A stretch of 64,000 nt of DNA from Phoenix dactylifera (Eukaryota > Streptophyta > Magnoliopsida > Arecales > Arecaceae), in the NCBI RefSeq assembly GCF_009389715.1, contig NC_052404.1, positions 2,844,738 to 2,908,737 of the forward strand, written 5' to 3'. The translations under genes were made by a program, and so were the position numbers. Shown here piece by piece: positions 34,388 through 46,500 of this stretch. The notes under the pieces were generated by a model. The model was not told the origin of the DNA. It saw only the letters and a program-made list of their open reading frames with translations, and did not search any database. Each line of letters starts with the position of its first letter. Position 1 is the stretch's first letter.

Positions 34388-37300
34388 CTATGTTGAAGAA
34401 AATGCCAGGTACTTCCTGCACTTCTACATTTTGTAAGTTGCAACACATTATCAAACGTAGCTATATGAATATAACCCTTACCACTTGTAGGCATCATCAC
34501 CCTTTTGCCATGGTGTGATATATAAGTGTTACATTCCAAACCATTTATATCTTTTTTGACTCGAAATCTGCATGGGCATGTACTTTTTTATGAGAAATCA
34601 CATGTAATCATCATCAGAATGAACCATGTTAAGGTTCGCTATGATCCAAATGATAGTTGAGGGTGTTAGATCTTCTTACTACTCTGTCAAGACTTGAATT
34701 TATTTTTTCAAGAGTCACCATATTTTTTTTAAAGGAATATTTTATCTTCTCCTATGATACTTTTATTTCTGTGCTCTCTATTTCTAACTGAACTCCTGGT
34801 GTAAATGTATATGCCAGGTCAAGGTTTTACATAATGCATACTTGACTCAAATTGTTCTTACTCTATGTACTTCTCTTTCCCTATGATCTTTGTTGATTGT
34901 CATGTTTATCCATATGATATCATTACTTCAAAAGTAATCCAACAACTAATCAAGAAAATGTTTTTTTAAAAAATCTGAAAATGCTGGGAATGTTATTGTG
35001 ATAAGTCTAGAGACTATATTAATGACATGAAACTATACAACATGTCTCAACAAATTAGTGTAGCTTAGAGAAGAAACCATTGAAATCATGCAACTTTAGC
35101 CGTCGTTGATTTGATACTCGATATTTTTCCAATAGGGACAAGTTAAAACTACAGTTTTATGATCTTGCTACATCTAATCTCGCACCATTTATAACATATT
35201 ACCTATAATTGAGTTGAATGTCCCTATCTATTATAAGAATAAATTAAGGGCGACTTAAGGTTTAAATAAAGGAAAATGGAAGAAGCATTTATGGGCATTG
35301 GCTCAAGTATATCAGCAAATCTTGTCGGACATTGCTAGCATCCGGCTAGCTGAATTTCATTAATGATCTTGTTATTGCTTTGACCACATGCAAGTTTGTT
35401 TCCCTGCAACATCCCCCCTCATAATTATCCAAATAATTATCTTCTTTTTGTAGCATCTTTGGTTCGTAAACAAACATACTGCTTCTTTTCTTTTTGATAT
35501 TTCAATACCAATTGGGTGTGTGAGTGTGTTGTGTGGTGTTGGGTCTTAGTTCCAGACCCCAAAGGCAACCCTTATACTCAATGATTCATGATGTAATATG
35601 TCCCATTTTCATTTGGATTCAACGTATTAAACTTTTTGGTCTTTTATCTCATCATGCTGGCCCAGTTATGCAAGACATACTCCCAGCTGGTTTGGAGAGT
35701 CATGTTTAGATTTGAGATCCTATCTCAGTCTCAATCCATGTGTCTTGCTTTATGGTTTGGATAAAAGCAAATTTGAGTGAATTCGGTGGGCCCAAGATCT
35801 ATGTAGCCTACTTACGCCCTATATTTAATTCCTGTTATGATTCTATCTAGCCTACTTACACCCTATACCTAATTCCTTGTATGATTCTTGTGCTGGTTAA
35901 AAAATAATAGTGGATGCAAAGATGGTTGCACATGTTCTAAATAGCATGTAGAAGTGGACTAAGTTGTGAAGTGGAAAACATACTGTTGGATCTTTTTGGG
36001 TTTATACAATCAAGTGTCAACTTAAGGGAACAATTCAAAGCAAAAGGTGCCATATCTTCTTAAGGGACATGCATAAACCTTGAGGAGCTTAACTAATTGT
36101 GCAAAATTTTCTCTTGTGCCGTATCTTTGACTTTTATACATGCAATCATTATGAGCTGATCTTGTACATTTAAATGTCATTTCTGTGGTAATTCCTCCCC
36201 CTTCTTTACCTTGGTTCAGAACTTCCACCTTTAAAATTTGAGTATTGTTATTTCGTTTTTGAAAGCTTTGCTAGATTTACAATTAGACTGTACATGAATC
36301 GAGTAACAATGAGCATGGACATCAACATCAGAAACATTAGAGAAACATCATGAAGGGGGAGGGAGAGAGGGAGGAGGAGTGCGGTGAAGACTGAAGATGG
36401 ATGCTGGAATGAATGAGAACTTAGTGTCAACATTTGAAATGTTTGAGAAAAAAATGATTCCCTGTGTCATACCAAAATCTATTTGATTCATAATGTAACT
36501 TGACATGCTATTCACGATACGTTCAAGTTTTTTTTCTGGTGTAGAAATATAGCAGTACATTTCCAAAATGTTCTAAAAATGGCTGAAAGAACATTCTTAA
36601 GACAGGCTTCATATAGCTTCTGAGAATGCATGAAATCCACTAATGCACTACATGTTAATGCAGTATCTTTGAGTATTAAATATTCATCATGCTGAGCTTT
36701 TGATAATCATATTACACCAAATATCGTCTTTCTTTTTCTGGTGAATGATTGGTTAAATATATCTTATGTTGTTCGATTAGTTAATTGTAGATGTGCGTAT
36801 CAGTTTCACATCAGTCTAATATCAATAGGAATGCTTAACCTAACTTTGATTAGATCAATTCAGTCTTGAGAACCAAGAATTAACCAAGAGTGAAATATAT
36901 GGTGAGCATGCAGGAGTCTGGAGGTCACAAAAATAAGGAATAAAATACAGGAAGTTTGTGAATAGACTGTGGCTACTACCAACCGCTGGCTGGTATGGGG
37001 CCTGAATTACAGTTCAACAGTGCTTTATACGCTGTATTATTTTGGACTGGAATGGGGCTGGTACGGTTTGTACTGATACTACTTCAATCCTTGTAAACAT
37101 GGTGAAGCTTTAGTGTGAGAGAATAAATATATTTATCAAATAAACTAGAATATAATCTTGTTTGTGTTGCTGATGCAGGAAGTGAATATGAAGTACCCTT
37201 TCATTTAACATTTCTAGGGTTGTTTTGCTTCTCGTTTTTTTTACATCCTTCCATCACTTAGGAATGCTTTTCTCCCGTTGAAGTTCATCTTGAGTTTCCA

Positions 37301-38437
37301 TTTTGCTAGTTGCAGCTTGAATGTTCTACAAGCTCGATGAATGTTTTTCAAGTCGTGATGGGAACCCATAACTCCGGAGGAGTTTGCACACCTCAGAGTA
37401 ATTGCTAAATGAGGGGGAAAATAATGAGCGCAAGTCACTCTTCTTTGTAATCAGAATTATCTTCTATACATAGCCAGAGTTGCTGCAATGCAACTAGTTT
37501 TTGAGGTAAATCTGTGTACTTCAAGAAGAGAGCATGGTGATCTTTCTACTTTGCAAATCAGAATTTTCGTCAATTTATATTACAGAAGCTTGACACAACA
37601 GTTCATCATTTCCCTGTAGGTTATGCGACCTTCATAATCAAGATCTGCCTAAATTGTATGTCAAGCAGTGCCAAAAAGTTTGTCAAGGTTGCTTTGTTGT
37701 AAAAATTCTTTGTTATGTTATCCATGATCTGTGTTCTGCCTGACTTGCCTGAATTTGCATTCTTCTGATTACAGCAACAGAAGAATCGCCAAAGCTGTGC
37801 ATGTTGCTGCATCATTTCTTACATGAGAAGCGTCGAGTGCGAGTTTGATCTTGCTTAAAGGAATCTGTGTATGCTTTTAGACACTAAGCTGTATCCTTTT
37901 GCTTGTAGAATAAGTTAATCACTCAATTTTTCAAATGCTTCGGGCGCTCAGTCTTCAGTAGCATCTCATCGAGAACAGGAAGATTGGAGGTATGTGGAGG
38001 CCTGGTTCGGATTGGCTGAAATGGGACTATCATGGTGCAAGTCATTAGGCCATGAACTGCCTCAGCTGCCCATTTCATCTTACATTGTTGACTAAGATTA
38101 TCTCTGGAGACTGACATTCTTTATACAAATCCTAGCAACTGATGCATAGCCTGAGCTATTGCTCATATGATAATGGATCCATTGTAACTACTAACTAATG
38201 TAAGCATTGTTTATTCAAAAGATGGCATTTATCATTATAAATGCTGGCTTTGATTGTTTTAAATGATATAGTATCGATTTTTCTCTTCAGATGTGTCATG
38301 TTATTTATACAGAATCAAGTTTGACAAATTTTACCCATACAGCAAACATGATTCTTCTGAAACAGCATAAAGGTATATGGTACTATTTCCAAACATATTA
38401 CAGCAAGCACGGAGACGCGGAAAGATTTAGCCTCTGT
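34388..38437. other. Intergenic region downstream of the PPR gene
   Basis: 4 kb of AT-rich DNA. The ORFs are short and show no family motif. A 44-bp period direct duplication (AGCCTACTTACGCCCTATA and AGCCTACTTACACCCTATA) lies at 35805-35892. Around 37010-37080, GGCTGGTACGGTTTGTACTG may be a decayed relative of the GTACCGG element at 45788-46352. No RNA gene was seen. Confidence 0.55.
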
Positions 38438-39092
38438 TTACGCTCCCCGTCTGGGACGGTTGCGAGCTCGTGGAACAGCAGCCACTTCCTCCTCTTTTTG
38501 TAGCAAGATTTTGCCATCGCCATCAACCCCTGCTGCTGCTGGTATTGCCCTTTCCACTACTTGTGCTTCCTTTCCATCATCTTCTGCAGCAGCTGCAGCT
38601 GCTGCTTCGTTCTCTTCCACTATTGCTTGGTTCTTTGCAAGCTAATGAAGAAACAAAAACACGCAAAAAGACAAGTAACAGAAACAGTTATTTCCAATGC
38701 TTTTTTTTTTTCAAGGTGTTTGTTAGAAATGGGTTCTCTGAGGATATATAGCGAACATATAATGTGCCATACAGCATAGCAGTGCGTGTTTTAGGTACCT
38801 CCTCAAGGTACTTCTCATCAAGCCTATCGGCGATCCTGATGGAGGTGAAGATGGTGCCGGCGATGAGGGAGAAAGGGAGGACGAAGGCGAGGATGAGGCT
38901 GTTGGTGCTCGGAGGCCCAGCCCTCACCACCAGCTCTCTCTCCCGCCTTCTACTACCGCCGCGAAGGCTTCCAGCGAGAGCAAGAGCACGAGTACGGGAG
39001 GAAGAGGGGCGCGAGGGGAAGAAGGTCGCAGCAGCAGCAGGGTATTTGTTGAAATGCGACGGGGGACTGAGAGCGAGAATGCTTCGAGCCAT
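38438..39092 (-). CDS. Small plastid-type single-span membrane protein, unrecognised family
   Basis: Minus-strand gene with two exons: 39092 down to 38799 (98 codons) and 38641 down to 38438 (67 codons plus stop), total 165 residues. The splice donor GAG|GTACCT and acceptor TTAG|CTTGC keep frame 0. The N-terminus (MARSILALSPPSHFNKYP) is rich in Ser, Arg and Ala and acid-free, like a chloroplast transit peptide. It is followed by RRERELVVRAG, a likely cleavage area. Then comes one hydrophobic span, NSLILAFVLPFSLIAGTIF, and a charged helix IADRLDEKYLEELAKNQAI. The C-terminal part is Ala/Glu-rich and ends in a basic RARNRPRRGA tail. The conserved-looking core (PSTNSLILAF...DRLDEKYLEELA) suggests a real thylakoid or envelope protein. 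I do not recognise a function or symbol. It diverges from the UBP24 gene. Confidence 0.75.
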
Positions 39093-39376
39093 TTGGAGGT
39101 GTCGCCGGATACAGTCGTGGGGGAGGGAGCGAATCTGAGAGGCCTCGTCGTCGCAGTGCTTTTTTTAAAGGTTACGAGGGATCGCCGTGGGATATTTTTC
39201 TCGGTCGGATTGGGCTCGAGTCTGAACCCAATGCTCCGTGGAGGTGCAACCCTCTGTCCAACCAAATTGTGATTTGGTCTTGATAGGCCGAATTGGAAAT
39301 CAAAATTCTTTTCTTTTTTTTTTCTCATACAAGTTTCGCATGAGCACTGCCATCGGAGTCAAGCGACAGAATACTT

Positions 39377-39792
39377 TATAGGCTCGTTTGGTTTGCGGGA
39401 AGCATTTTTCCTCCTAAAAATATGATTCCTGAAAAACAAATTTCTAGGAAGAGGATGCCTAAGAAAGTATTTTTCGCATATTTGGTTGATCATGGAAAAG
39501 TGACAAATTTTCAAAGTGCTTATGTTTGGTTGGTCATCCACTTTTCTGAGAAAGTTATGTATAATTCCTATTATGCCCTTAATAAAAATTAGGTCTTTAA
39601 TACCTCTTTAATGTTTCTTTAATGTTGAAGGGTCTTTTTGAGAAAAAGTAAAAATGGAGTGATTTTCGTCTCATGGGAAAGTAACTTTCCCATGTTTCTC
39701 ATAGGAAAGACTTTTCCATGAAATGTGGGAATCATATTTCAATGGGAATACAACTTTTCCGTCTCTCTCCTTCGAACCAAACGAGCTCTATA
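39377..39792. mobile_element. MITE-like element with GCTCGTTTGGTT inverted ends
   Basis: The left end reads TATAGGCTCGTTTGGTTT; the right end, reverse complemented, reads TATAGAGCTCGTTTGGTTC. The interior has ATATTTGGTTGATCATGGAA and GTGCTTATGTTTGGTTGGTC, and self-complementary CATGGGAAAG/CTTTCCCATG. A related copy, split by another insertion, is at 58836-59617. The flanking TATA may be part of a short target duplication. The superfamily is not determined. Confidence 0.65.
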
Positions 39793-39799
39793 GAGGTGG

Positions 39800-39910
39800 A
39801 GAAACAGATACAAAACTGGTTTAGAAAATCTCTCCAAAATGGTGAGCAGCAAATATGGCGATCGAATCAGCAATTCTATTTACCTTCTGGAACACATGCA
39901 TAAGTGAAAG
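39800..39910 (-). mobile_element. LINE RNase H 3' scrap
   Basis: AATGGTGAGCAGCAAATATGG and CTTCTGGAACACATGCATAA match in order and spacing the segment at 31384-31450 of the LINE remnant (AATGGTGAGCAACAAATGAG, CCTTCTGGAGGACATGC). Only about 100 bp of the RNase H C-terminal region remains, abutting the MITE. Confidence 0.5.
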
Positions 39911-39916
39911 ACATCA

Positions 39917-39986
39917 CACTCTTTCAGCGGCCTCTGAATGTTATTTGGAAGCACTCTTTCAGCGGCCTCTGAATGTTATTTGGAAG
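39917..39986 (+). repeat. 35-bp tandem duplication
   Basis: Two identical units, each from CACTCTTTCAGCGGCCTCTG to GTTATTTGGAAG. A third diverged unit follows (GGACACCTCTGGATGTCATC). It lies upstream of the UBP24 promoter, in the divergent intergenic region. Confidence 0.9.
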
Positions 39987-40087
39987 CGAATGGTCGGACA
40001 CCTCTGGATGTCATCTGGAAACCAAAATTCTTCGGATATTTGCTTAAAAATCTAACTTGTTTTGGACGTTTGTGAGTTGACCCCTTT

Positions 40088-40173
40088 TGGGCTGGGACGG
40101 ACCGAACTGGTCGAAGGCCGGACCAGGGGCGAACCGGGCTCGGGCTCAGCTTGCACACGCCTCGCAAACCCTA
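40088..40173 (+). promoter_or_regulatory. Site II motif and telo-box upstream of UBP24
   Basis: TGGGCT at 40088-40093 and AAACCCTA at 40166-40173 lie 390-470 bases before the UBP24 ATG. Paired site II (TGGGCY) and telo-box motifs are known in plant promoters of growth- and translation-linked genes. A second AAACCCTA occurs at 40586-40593, just inside intron 1. Function here is inference. Confidence 0.4.
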
Positions 40174-40558
40174 CTTATTTTATCTCTCCCCACCCTCTCC
40201 TATTTACGGAAGCCTCAATACCTAACATTGGTGCGCTCCGCCTCAGCTCTTTGGCGGTCGATGCTCCGCTCGGGCGGCGGTGACCTGATCCAGGCGGGCC
40301 GGAGAGAGGAAGAGCTCCCTCTTAAACGCTATTCGCCCTCCTCCCATCTCGCCCTCTCCTCGCCTCGCCTCCTTTCATGTCTCCCCTCGGCTTCCCCTTC
40401 TCTGCTGGCCTCCTCTGGACCGGGTTCCAAGCACTGATTTCCGCTACTTACCCTTCTTCCCCTATACGGCTCGCTTCCTGCTCTGATCGACCGAAGAAAG
40501 AAGCTATTTTTGATATTTTTTCGTTATTTAGAGGTGGTTCTTTGGCTCTGCGGTCAGA

Positions 40559-43500
40559 ATGAGTGATCACAAGGTATTTTTTGCGAAACCCTAGTTTTTG
40601 TAATCTTGCTTTATAATGTCTATGGATTGCTGGGAATGATAAAGTTTCCATCTTTGAACCGTCTACGGTTTTGGTGTTTGATCTTAAGATTTGGGTATCC
40701 ATTGGTTGGTTGATAAAGCAAGGATTTTGATTACGTTATCGTGAATATTGGGGCTTGATGTATTGATTTATGGAGGTTTCATTGCATTTTGAAAAATTAC
40801 GCATGCAAAAATTTGGCTTTATGTTGCCTGATAGCGATGCGGCTATGTATTGTGCTTTATTTTATATGCAAGAGGTAAACTTGTCACTTTCGGAACTGCT
40901 CCAGTGATTTGTCGTGCCTATTTTGGTGGATGCGTAGGAATCGACTAGATTCCTAATAAAGTTAGTTATTTCTCTTCTGTGTATGGAAATGCAATATTTG
41001 TTAACGAATGCAGTGCATCAAGTCTTGTTTATGACAGCAGAATGTAATACAACAATCATTTTTTCCATATTGAGCACTATTATGATTGGAATTTGCCTAT
41101 GGGATATTGAACAGATCTAGGCTATTTTTCTTAAGTTCAGATGGGGTGTTGCGGTGTCTTCTTTCACTAATTTTAGTGACTACGGCATAGCATAATCATG
41201 TTGACAGTTGGTATGGATATATAGATTAAATGTGGTTATTCGTTATCATAGGTTGGTTCACTCTGTTACTGATCACATTACCAACCTATTCTTCTTGTTA
41301 ATTGGCTAGGTACCAGTCCCATGTGTTCCACATTGATGATATCTGTATTTGCATATACCCATATTGATGGTAACTGATGCACTTTCTTCAACTATAGGCA
41401 TGAAGAGGTCAGGTATAAGCTAGGTGCAGATTATGACATTGGTATGGAGAAGTTGGGGTAGGTGTGATGGGATTTGGTTAGGCTGATTTATGAGGTCCAA
41501 TTGTACACTAGACAATTTTCAGTGCTATTTCATGCATTGTTTGGGCCTAAATATATTTGGTATGCTGGGGATCAAATTTAGGAAATATTTGCCAATGTTT
41601 GCAGACTCGGGAGATGTGCTGTGTAAATTAAAGCTTCTAGTAGATCAGATCTCCATTAAATTAATTGCAGCAAAATTTTTAAACTCTCTAGATATTGTTC
41701 TTTCATGTAATTAGTGTAGATCATGGTACTGCATGCTGGCAACTTTTAATATGTTTATTTTAATATGTGATGTTACATTATTGTTTCCACCCTTTATTTT
41801 TCAACTGATTACAGCTCTTGCCTGTCTGCTAGAGACCATACTTCTATCTCACTGGAAATTTCAAATCTTCAAAAATCTTGACTTCTACATTTTAGTATGT
41901 CTTTTTTCCACTTTAATCTTGGCTGCATTTGCTTTAGCAGGTCCTAATATTTGGGTCATTCACTGAGGATGAGACTAGGTTCTTTCAAAGACAGTTAGTT
42001 GAAAACAATGTGTGTCCTTTGGAAAAGGCAGGATCGCAGTTCGGATCTTTAGACTCTGCTTCTCTAAATCCATCTAATGGTTCGAATGCTGAACCCAAAC
42101 AAACTGATTCATCTGTAAGCTCAAATGATATCCAAGGTTCAAAGCTGGTTTCAAAGGACAAAAGGACCAAGAATGAAAAGGCCAAAATAAGTAATAATTT
42201 CAAACAGGATACAGGGGCCCAAGCAAATGGAAGCCCTAACTCTTGTATTTCCCATGATGATGGGATTACTGAAAATGGGAGCGACACTTTAGATTTAGCT
42301 TCTTTGCAAATATCGGATAGTGAAGCTGCCAATACAGAGTTGTTATCAAGCCCAAAGGTGCATCAGAATGGAATTCAAACACCTAAATACAAGAGCATGT
42401 TAGTTGGTTCCTCAGCAGTTGTGAATTCTGTGGTGGATGTTCCAAAAATATCAAGTGAGAAAGCACCATCATCTGAAAGAATACTTCCACGAGGCTTAAT
42501 AAATTCAGGAAATCTATGCTTCCTTAATGCAACACTGCAGGCGCTTCTCTCCTGTTCACCATTTGTCCAGCTTTTGCAGGACCTAAGAAATCGAAATATT
42601 CCTAAGGTTTTGATAATTCATAATGCTACTTACATTTTATTTTTTTTGTGTTTTCTCTTTGATCCTCGTTTAGATTACTTGTTTCTATTTTAGATTGGCT
42701 GTCCAACATTAAATGCATTTGTGGAGTTTATCTCTGACTTCGACGTGCCTAATGATTCAAGCCCAAAGAATAATGAGAGAGGAGTTCTTGAAACTGGGAA
42801 GCCTTTCAGTCCCATTATGTTTGATCCTGTTCTGAAAAAGTTTACACCAGACTTGCCAACTGGAACATTAGGCAGGCCAAGGTGTGTGCTTGTACAGTGC
42901 TCTTGTCGTGGTTTCCTTCCATAGTATAGTAATTTACTTGAATTGTGTTTATGGATTATATAGCCTGGTGGAGTCCATAAAATTTTAGAGGCTTCCTGAA
43001 AATTGATGAAGTATAATAAATCTTGATACTTTATGAATTTAACTTCTTGATCCTCTATCTTTGTTCTTTCTTATTTTTGGTTTTGTCACTTAAAGGTCTA
43101 GAATTAATAGTTCTCATAATAGGTAGAAAGAAACATTGGATCTTATGATTCTTTTAGTCAAATAAATAAGTGACAGATGAGGAAGTCAAGCCTGATTAAT
43201 AGGAACTTTATTCTAGTCTTCTAGCTATATTTGCCATGTGGAATTTGCTATTATGACATCTATGTGTGCATGGGCAAGGGGTGTTAAATGACATAGCTGT
43301 ACATTATGTTAAAGCTAGGTGACTCATTTATATCGGTTATCTAGAAATGTAATGGTTTTTTCAGGTTCTAAAGGTTCATTTGTGAATACCAAGTGCAAGT
43401 GTACCTACTTAGGTGTCTGTGGTGTTGAAGTCATTTTTTACACTACATGGTTGTTGTGCTGCAATGTGTAGCACTACAGAAAATCTGAAGTAGTTAGTTC

Positions 43501-46500
43501 CAAACGGTCTTATGATATGTTCATAATTTACAATTTAGGTTGGTAGAAAACATGGTTTTCTTTAGTTGTCACTTGCTATTAATTGGAGAGAGATATGTTT
43601 CAACACTACAATTTAATAGTTAAGATTTCTTTGTCGTGCAGTATATAGCTTCATGCAATTGCTAACACATGCACTGTTTCAACGGTAAAGTAACATTGTG
43701 CTATTATCACTAATAGATTTTATGTTGCTTCGATCTCACATGTCATCATAATGAGCCCAGTTATTTGTCAATCTACTGTGTTCTTAAACATGCATGTGGA
43801 ATTGTATGGTGTATCTGAAGACCACTGATTTATGCTGAACCAACTAAAAGTTCAATCTTCTAACATATCATGTGGATGCTGTGGAAAGTGAACTTTACCT
43901 CTCTTTTTTCTGTAAAACACCATTAAGCTTAAAAAACTTTTGCAATTATGAGAGCCTGCAATTAGATTTTTATCTGCATTGTGCCTTCTTTATAATACAG
44001 AACTTTAATTTTTTTTTTTTAAAAAAAATCTTAAGATAATGGTGAAGGGTAAAATTTTTGTTCAAAGCCAGTTAATTCTTCCTCAAGGTTTTTGATATAT
44101 TCTTTGTGTATCCCAAAAAAATATGAATTTGTTCGAAACTATCTAGGCAGATGATGCTATATCGTAACTCTTGGTGAATTCTAAATAGTAATCCAATGCA
44201 TGCAAATTTAAAGAGCAATTTATCTCATTTGATAGAATATTTCTTAAGTATTGTTCATCTTGATATACATTATTGACCCTTTCCCTGTTAGGCTTCTGGG
44301 GTCAAATGGTTAGTTAACATTTATCATAGCTCAGGTTGGTTCGATGCCATGAGTTTGGATCCCCTCCATGATAATTAGTTATTTAATTGCCCCGGTTATT
44401 ATCTGGACTCATTTCAGTCATGGCATTTAATATCTTGACTTATTTCTTTTGATATGGTCCCTCCACGTGCATGGTTGGCCCGCACATGAGAGGGTGTGTT
44501 GAGCCTGATATACATTGTTTTCCTTATCCCTACCACCAACTTAAGCTTTTAGGGGTATTTTATCTTCAGATTGTAGTAACATTTTTCTCTCTATCGAAAG
44601 ACAAACAATTGACAAATGCCTTCAATGCTTTGTTTTAGTGATTAAGATGGAGTATTTTCTTAGGCTGCTATCTATTACCTAAACATCAATTTTTTTACAG
44701 ACAAGAAGATGCCCAGGAGTTTTTGAGTTTTGTCATGGATCAAATGCACAATGAACTGCTGAAGCTTGATGACCATTTTTCTAGTTCAGATGGAGGAAAA
44801 TTGCCTCTGGTTTCCTATGCTGAAGATGATGGTTGGGAAACTGTTGGACCAAAAAACAAGTCTGCAGTGACCAGAACTCAGAGCTTTGTGCCATCTGAGT
44901 TAAGTGCAATTTTTGGGGGTCAATTAAGAAGTGTTGTGAAGGCCACAGGTAGCTTGATTTTGTTGCATTATAGATATTAGAGTGCAAATAGTGCTAAGTC
45001 TTTGTATATATTCTTCTTGACCTGTACAATAACATCTTGAATCTAACAATTTTCTTTATTATAGGTTCCTCTGATTGTGAGCATGGATATTGAACTCCTT
45101 TTTCCTACTTTGCCAGCTGTTTTTACAATTTCCATAGTGGTGCTATTGTAGGTTCTTGCATGTGTATCCATTAAGATGATCCCAAATGACATGGCTTTCT
45201 ATTTGGTGGAGAGTATTATTTGTTCTGACCATAGACACCTGTTAGCGCAATGAACTCAATCTTGGCTAGCTTTCCTACAAGCCTTGTGATGGTTTTCTTT
45301 AACACCTTGACAAGCTAATTTGAATCGTCTTAATGTTGCTATTGCTTGCTATACTTATAGTGCCTCATTGCTTTAGTTATAATAACAAAATCTGTGATAT
45401 GGCGGCAATATTTGTTGGTCCTTTAAAATGACTATTAGCATTCAGGGTCCTTGATGAAGCATGCTAATGAGCTTATTGTGCTTTTCTTCTGCTTGATCTT
45501 TGTCAGCTAAAGGAAGTGCACATGGGGCTCATATGGATTGCGGGAATTTTCAGTGACTGATAGAATAACATCGATTGGGTCCATGGCGGATTCACCAAAA
45601 ACATGAAAATTGGTTTTTCACAATATTACTTCTCTCTAGTTGAATGATGCTAGTTAAAAAGCATTATTTGGAAGAGCCTGAGTCATGTTAAGTTTATATC
45701 TGACTTGGAAATGTGAATAATCATTCCTGTTACCCTATTTAGATGCCTATAGAAAATTTTGGAATTTAACATTGAAGTTAGTGTAAACATGGTTTGTTGT
45801 ACTGGTCGATATCATACAGATCATACCGTATAGGTATGCGGTACGGAGGATGTACCAAGTGTCAGTACATTGAACCAGTCTCCATACCATGGAATGCCGT
45901 ACCGGCCCGTACGGGCCGGTACGTACCGGTTCGGCTGAGGACCGGTATCGGAACGGATAAAAAACCGGTATTTCTCGGTTTTTTATCCGAACCGGCCGGT
46001 ACGGGTGCGTACCGGCCGGTTCGGGCCCGTACCGGCCGGTTCGGAGCCCGTACCGGCCGGTACCGGCCTCGTACCGGTGCGAACCGGCCGGTTCGGGCCG
46101 GTTCGCACCGGTACAATTTTTTTTTTTTTTAAGAACCACAGCGCCGCGCGCTGTGGTTTTTGAAACCACCGCGTACCGGCCGGTACGGGACCGGTACCAG
46201 CCGGTACGTACCGGACCGGTACCGTACCGGTCCGGCCGGCCACCGGTACGCGTACCGGTACGGCGGACCTTGCTCCGTACCCTACATACAGACATAGTAA
46301 CAGGATAGTACCGATGTAGGGTCCGATACCGAGATGGTGAACCTTGTATATGTACAAGTGATGTAATAATTTAAAATCAGGTCTTCTATCCCTTATGATC
46401 AAATTTATGTATTAGCTGGATATCTTGTACTGTTGATGCCCTTCTCCCGTGAATAATACTGTAAGGATTTGTATCAGTATCTCTGAGTAAGATGGTGGTT

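Noticed and set aside
39916..39990. CRISPR-like repeat
   Set aside because: There are two adjacent identical 35-bp units with no spacer between them; it is a simple tandem duplication in a plant genome.
45747..46402. ORFs of 84-182 codons with GTGR/PVRT repeats on both strands
   Set aside because: They are products of the repeated GTACCGG word; no start context or family fits.
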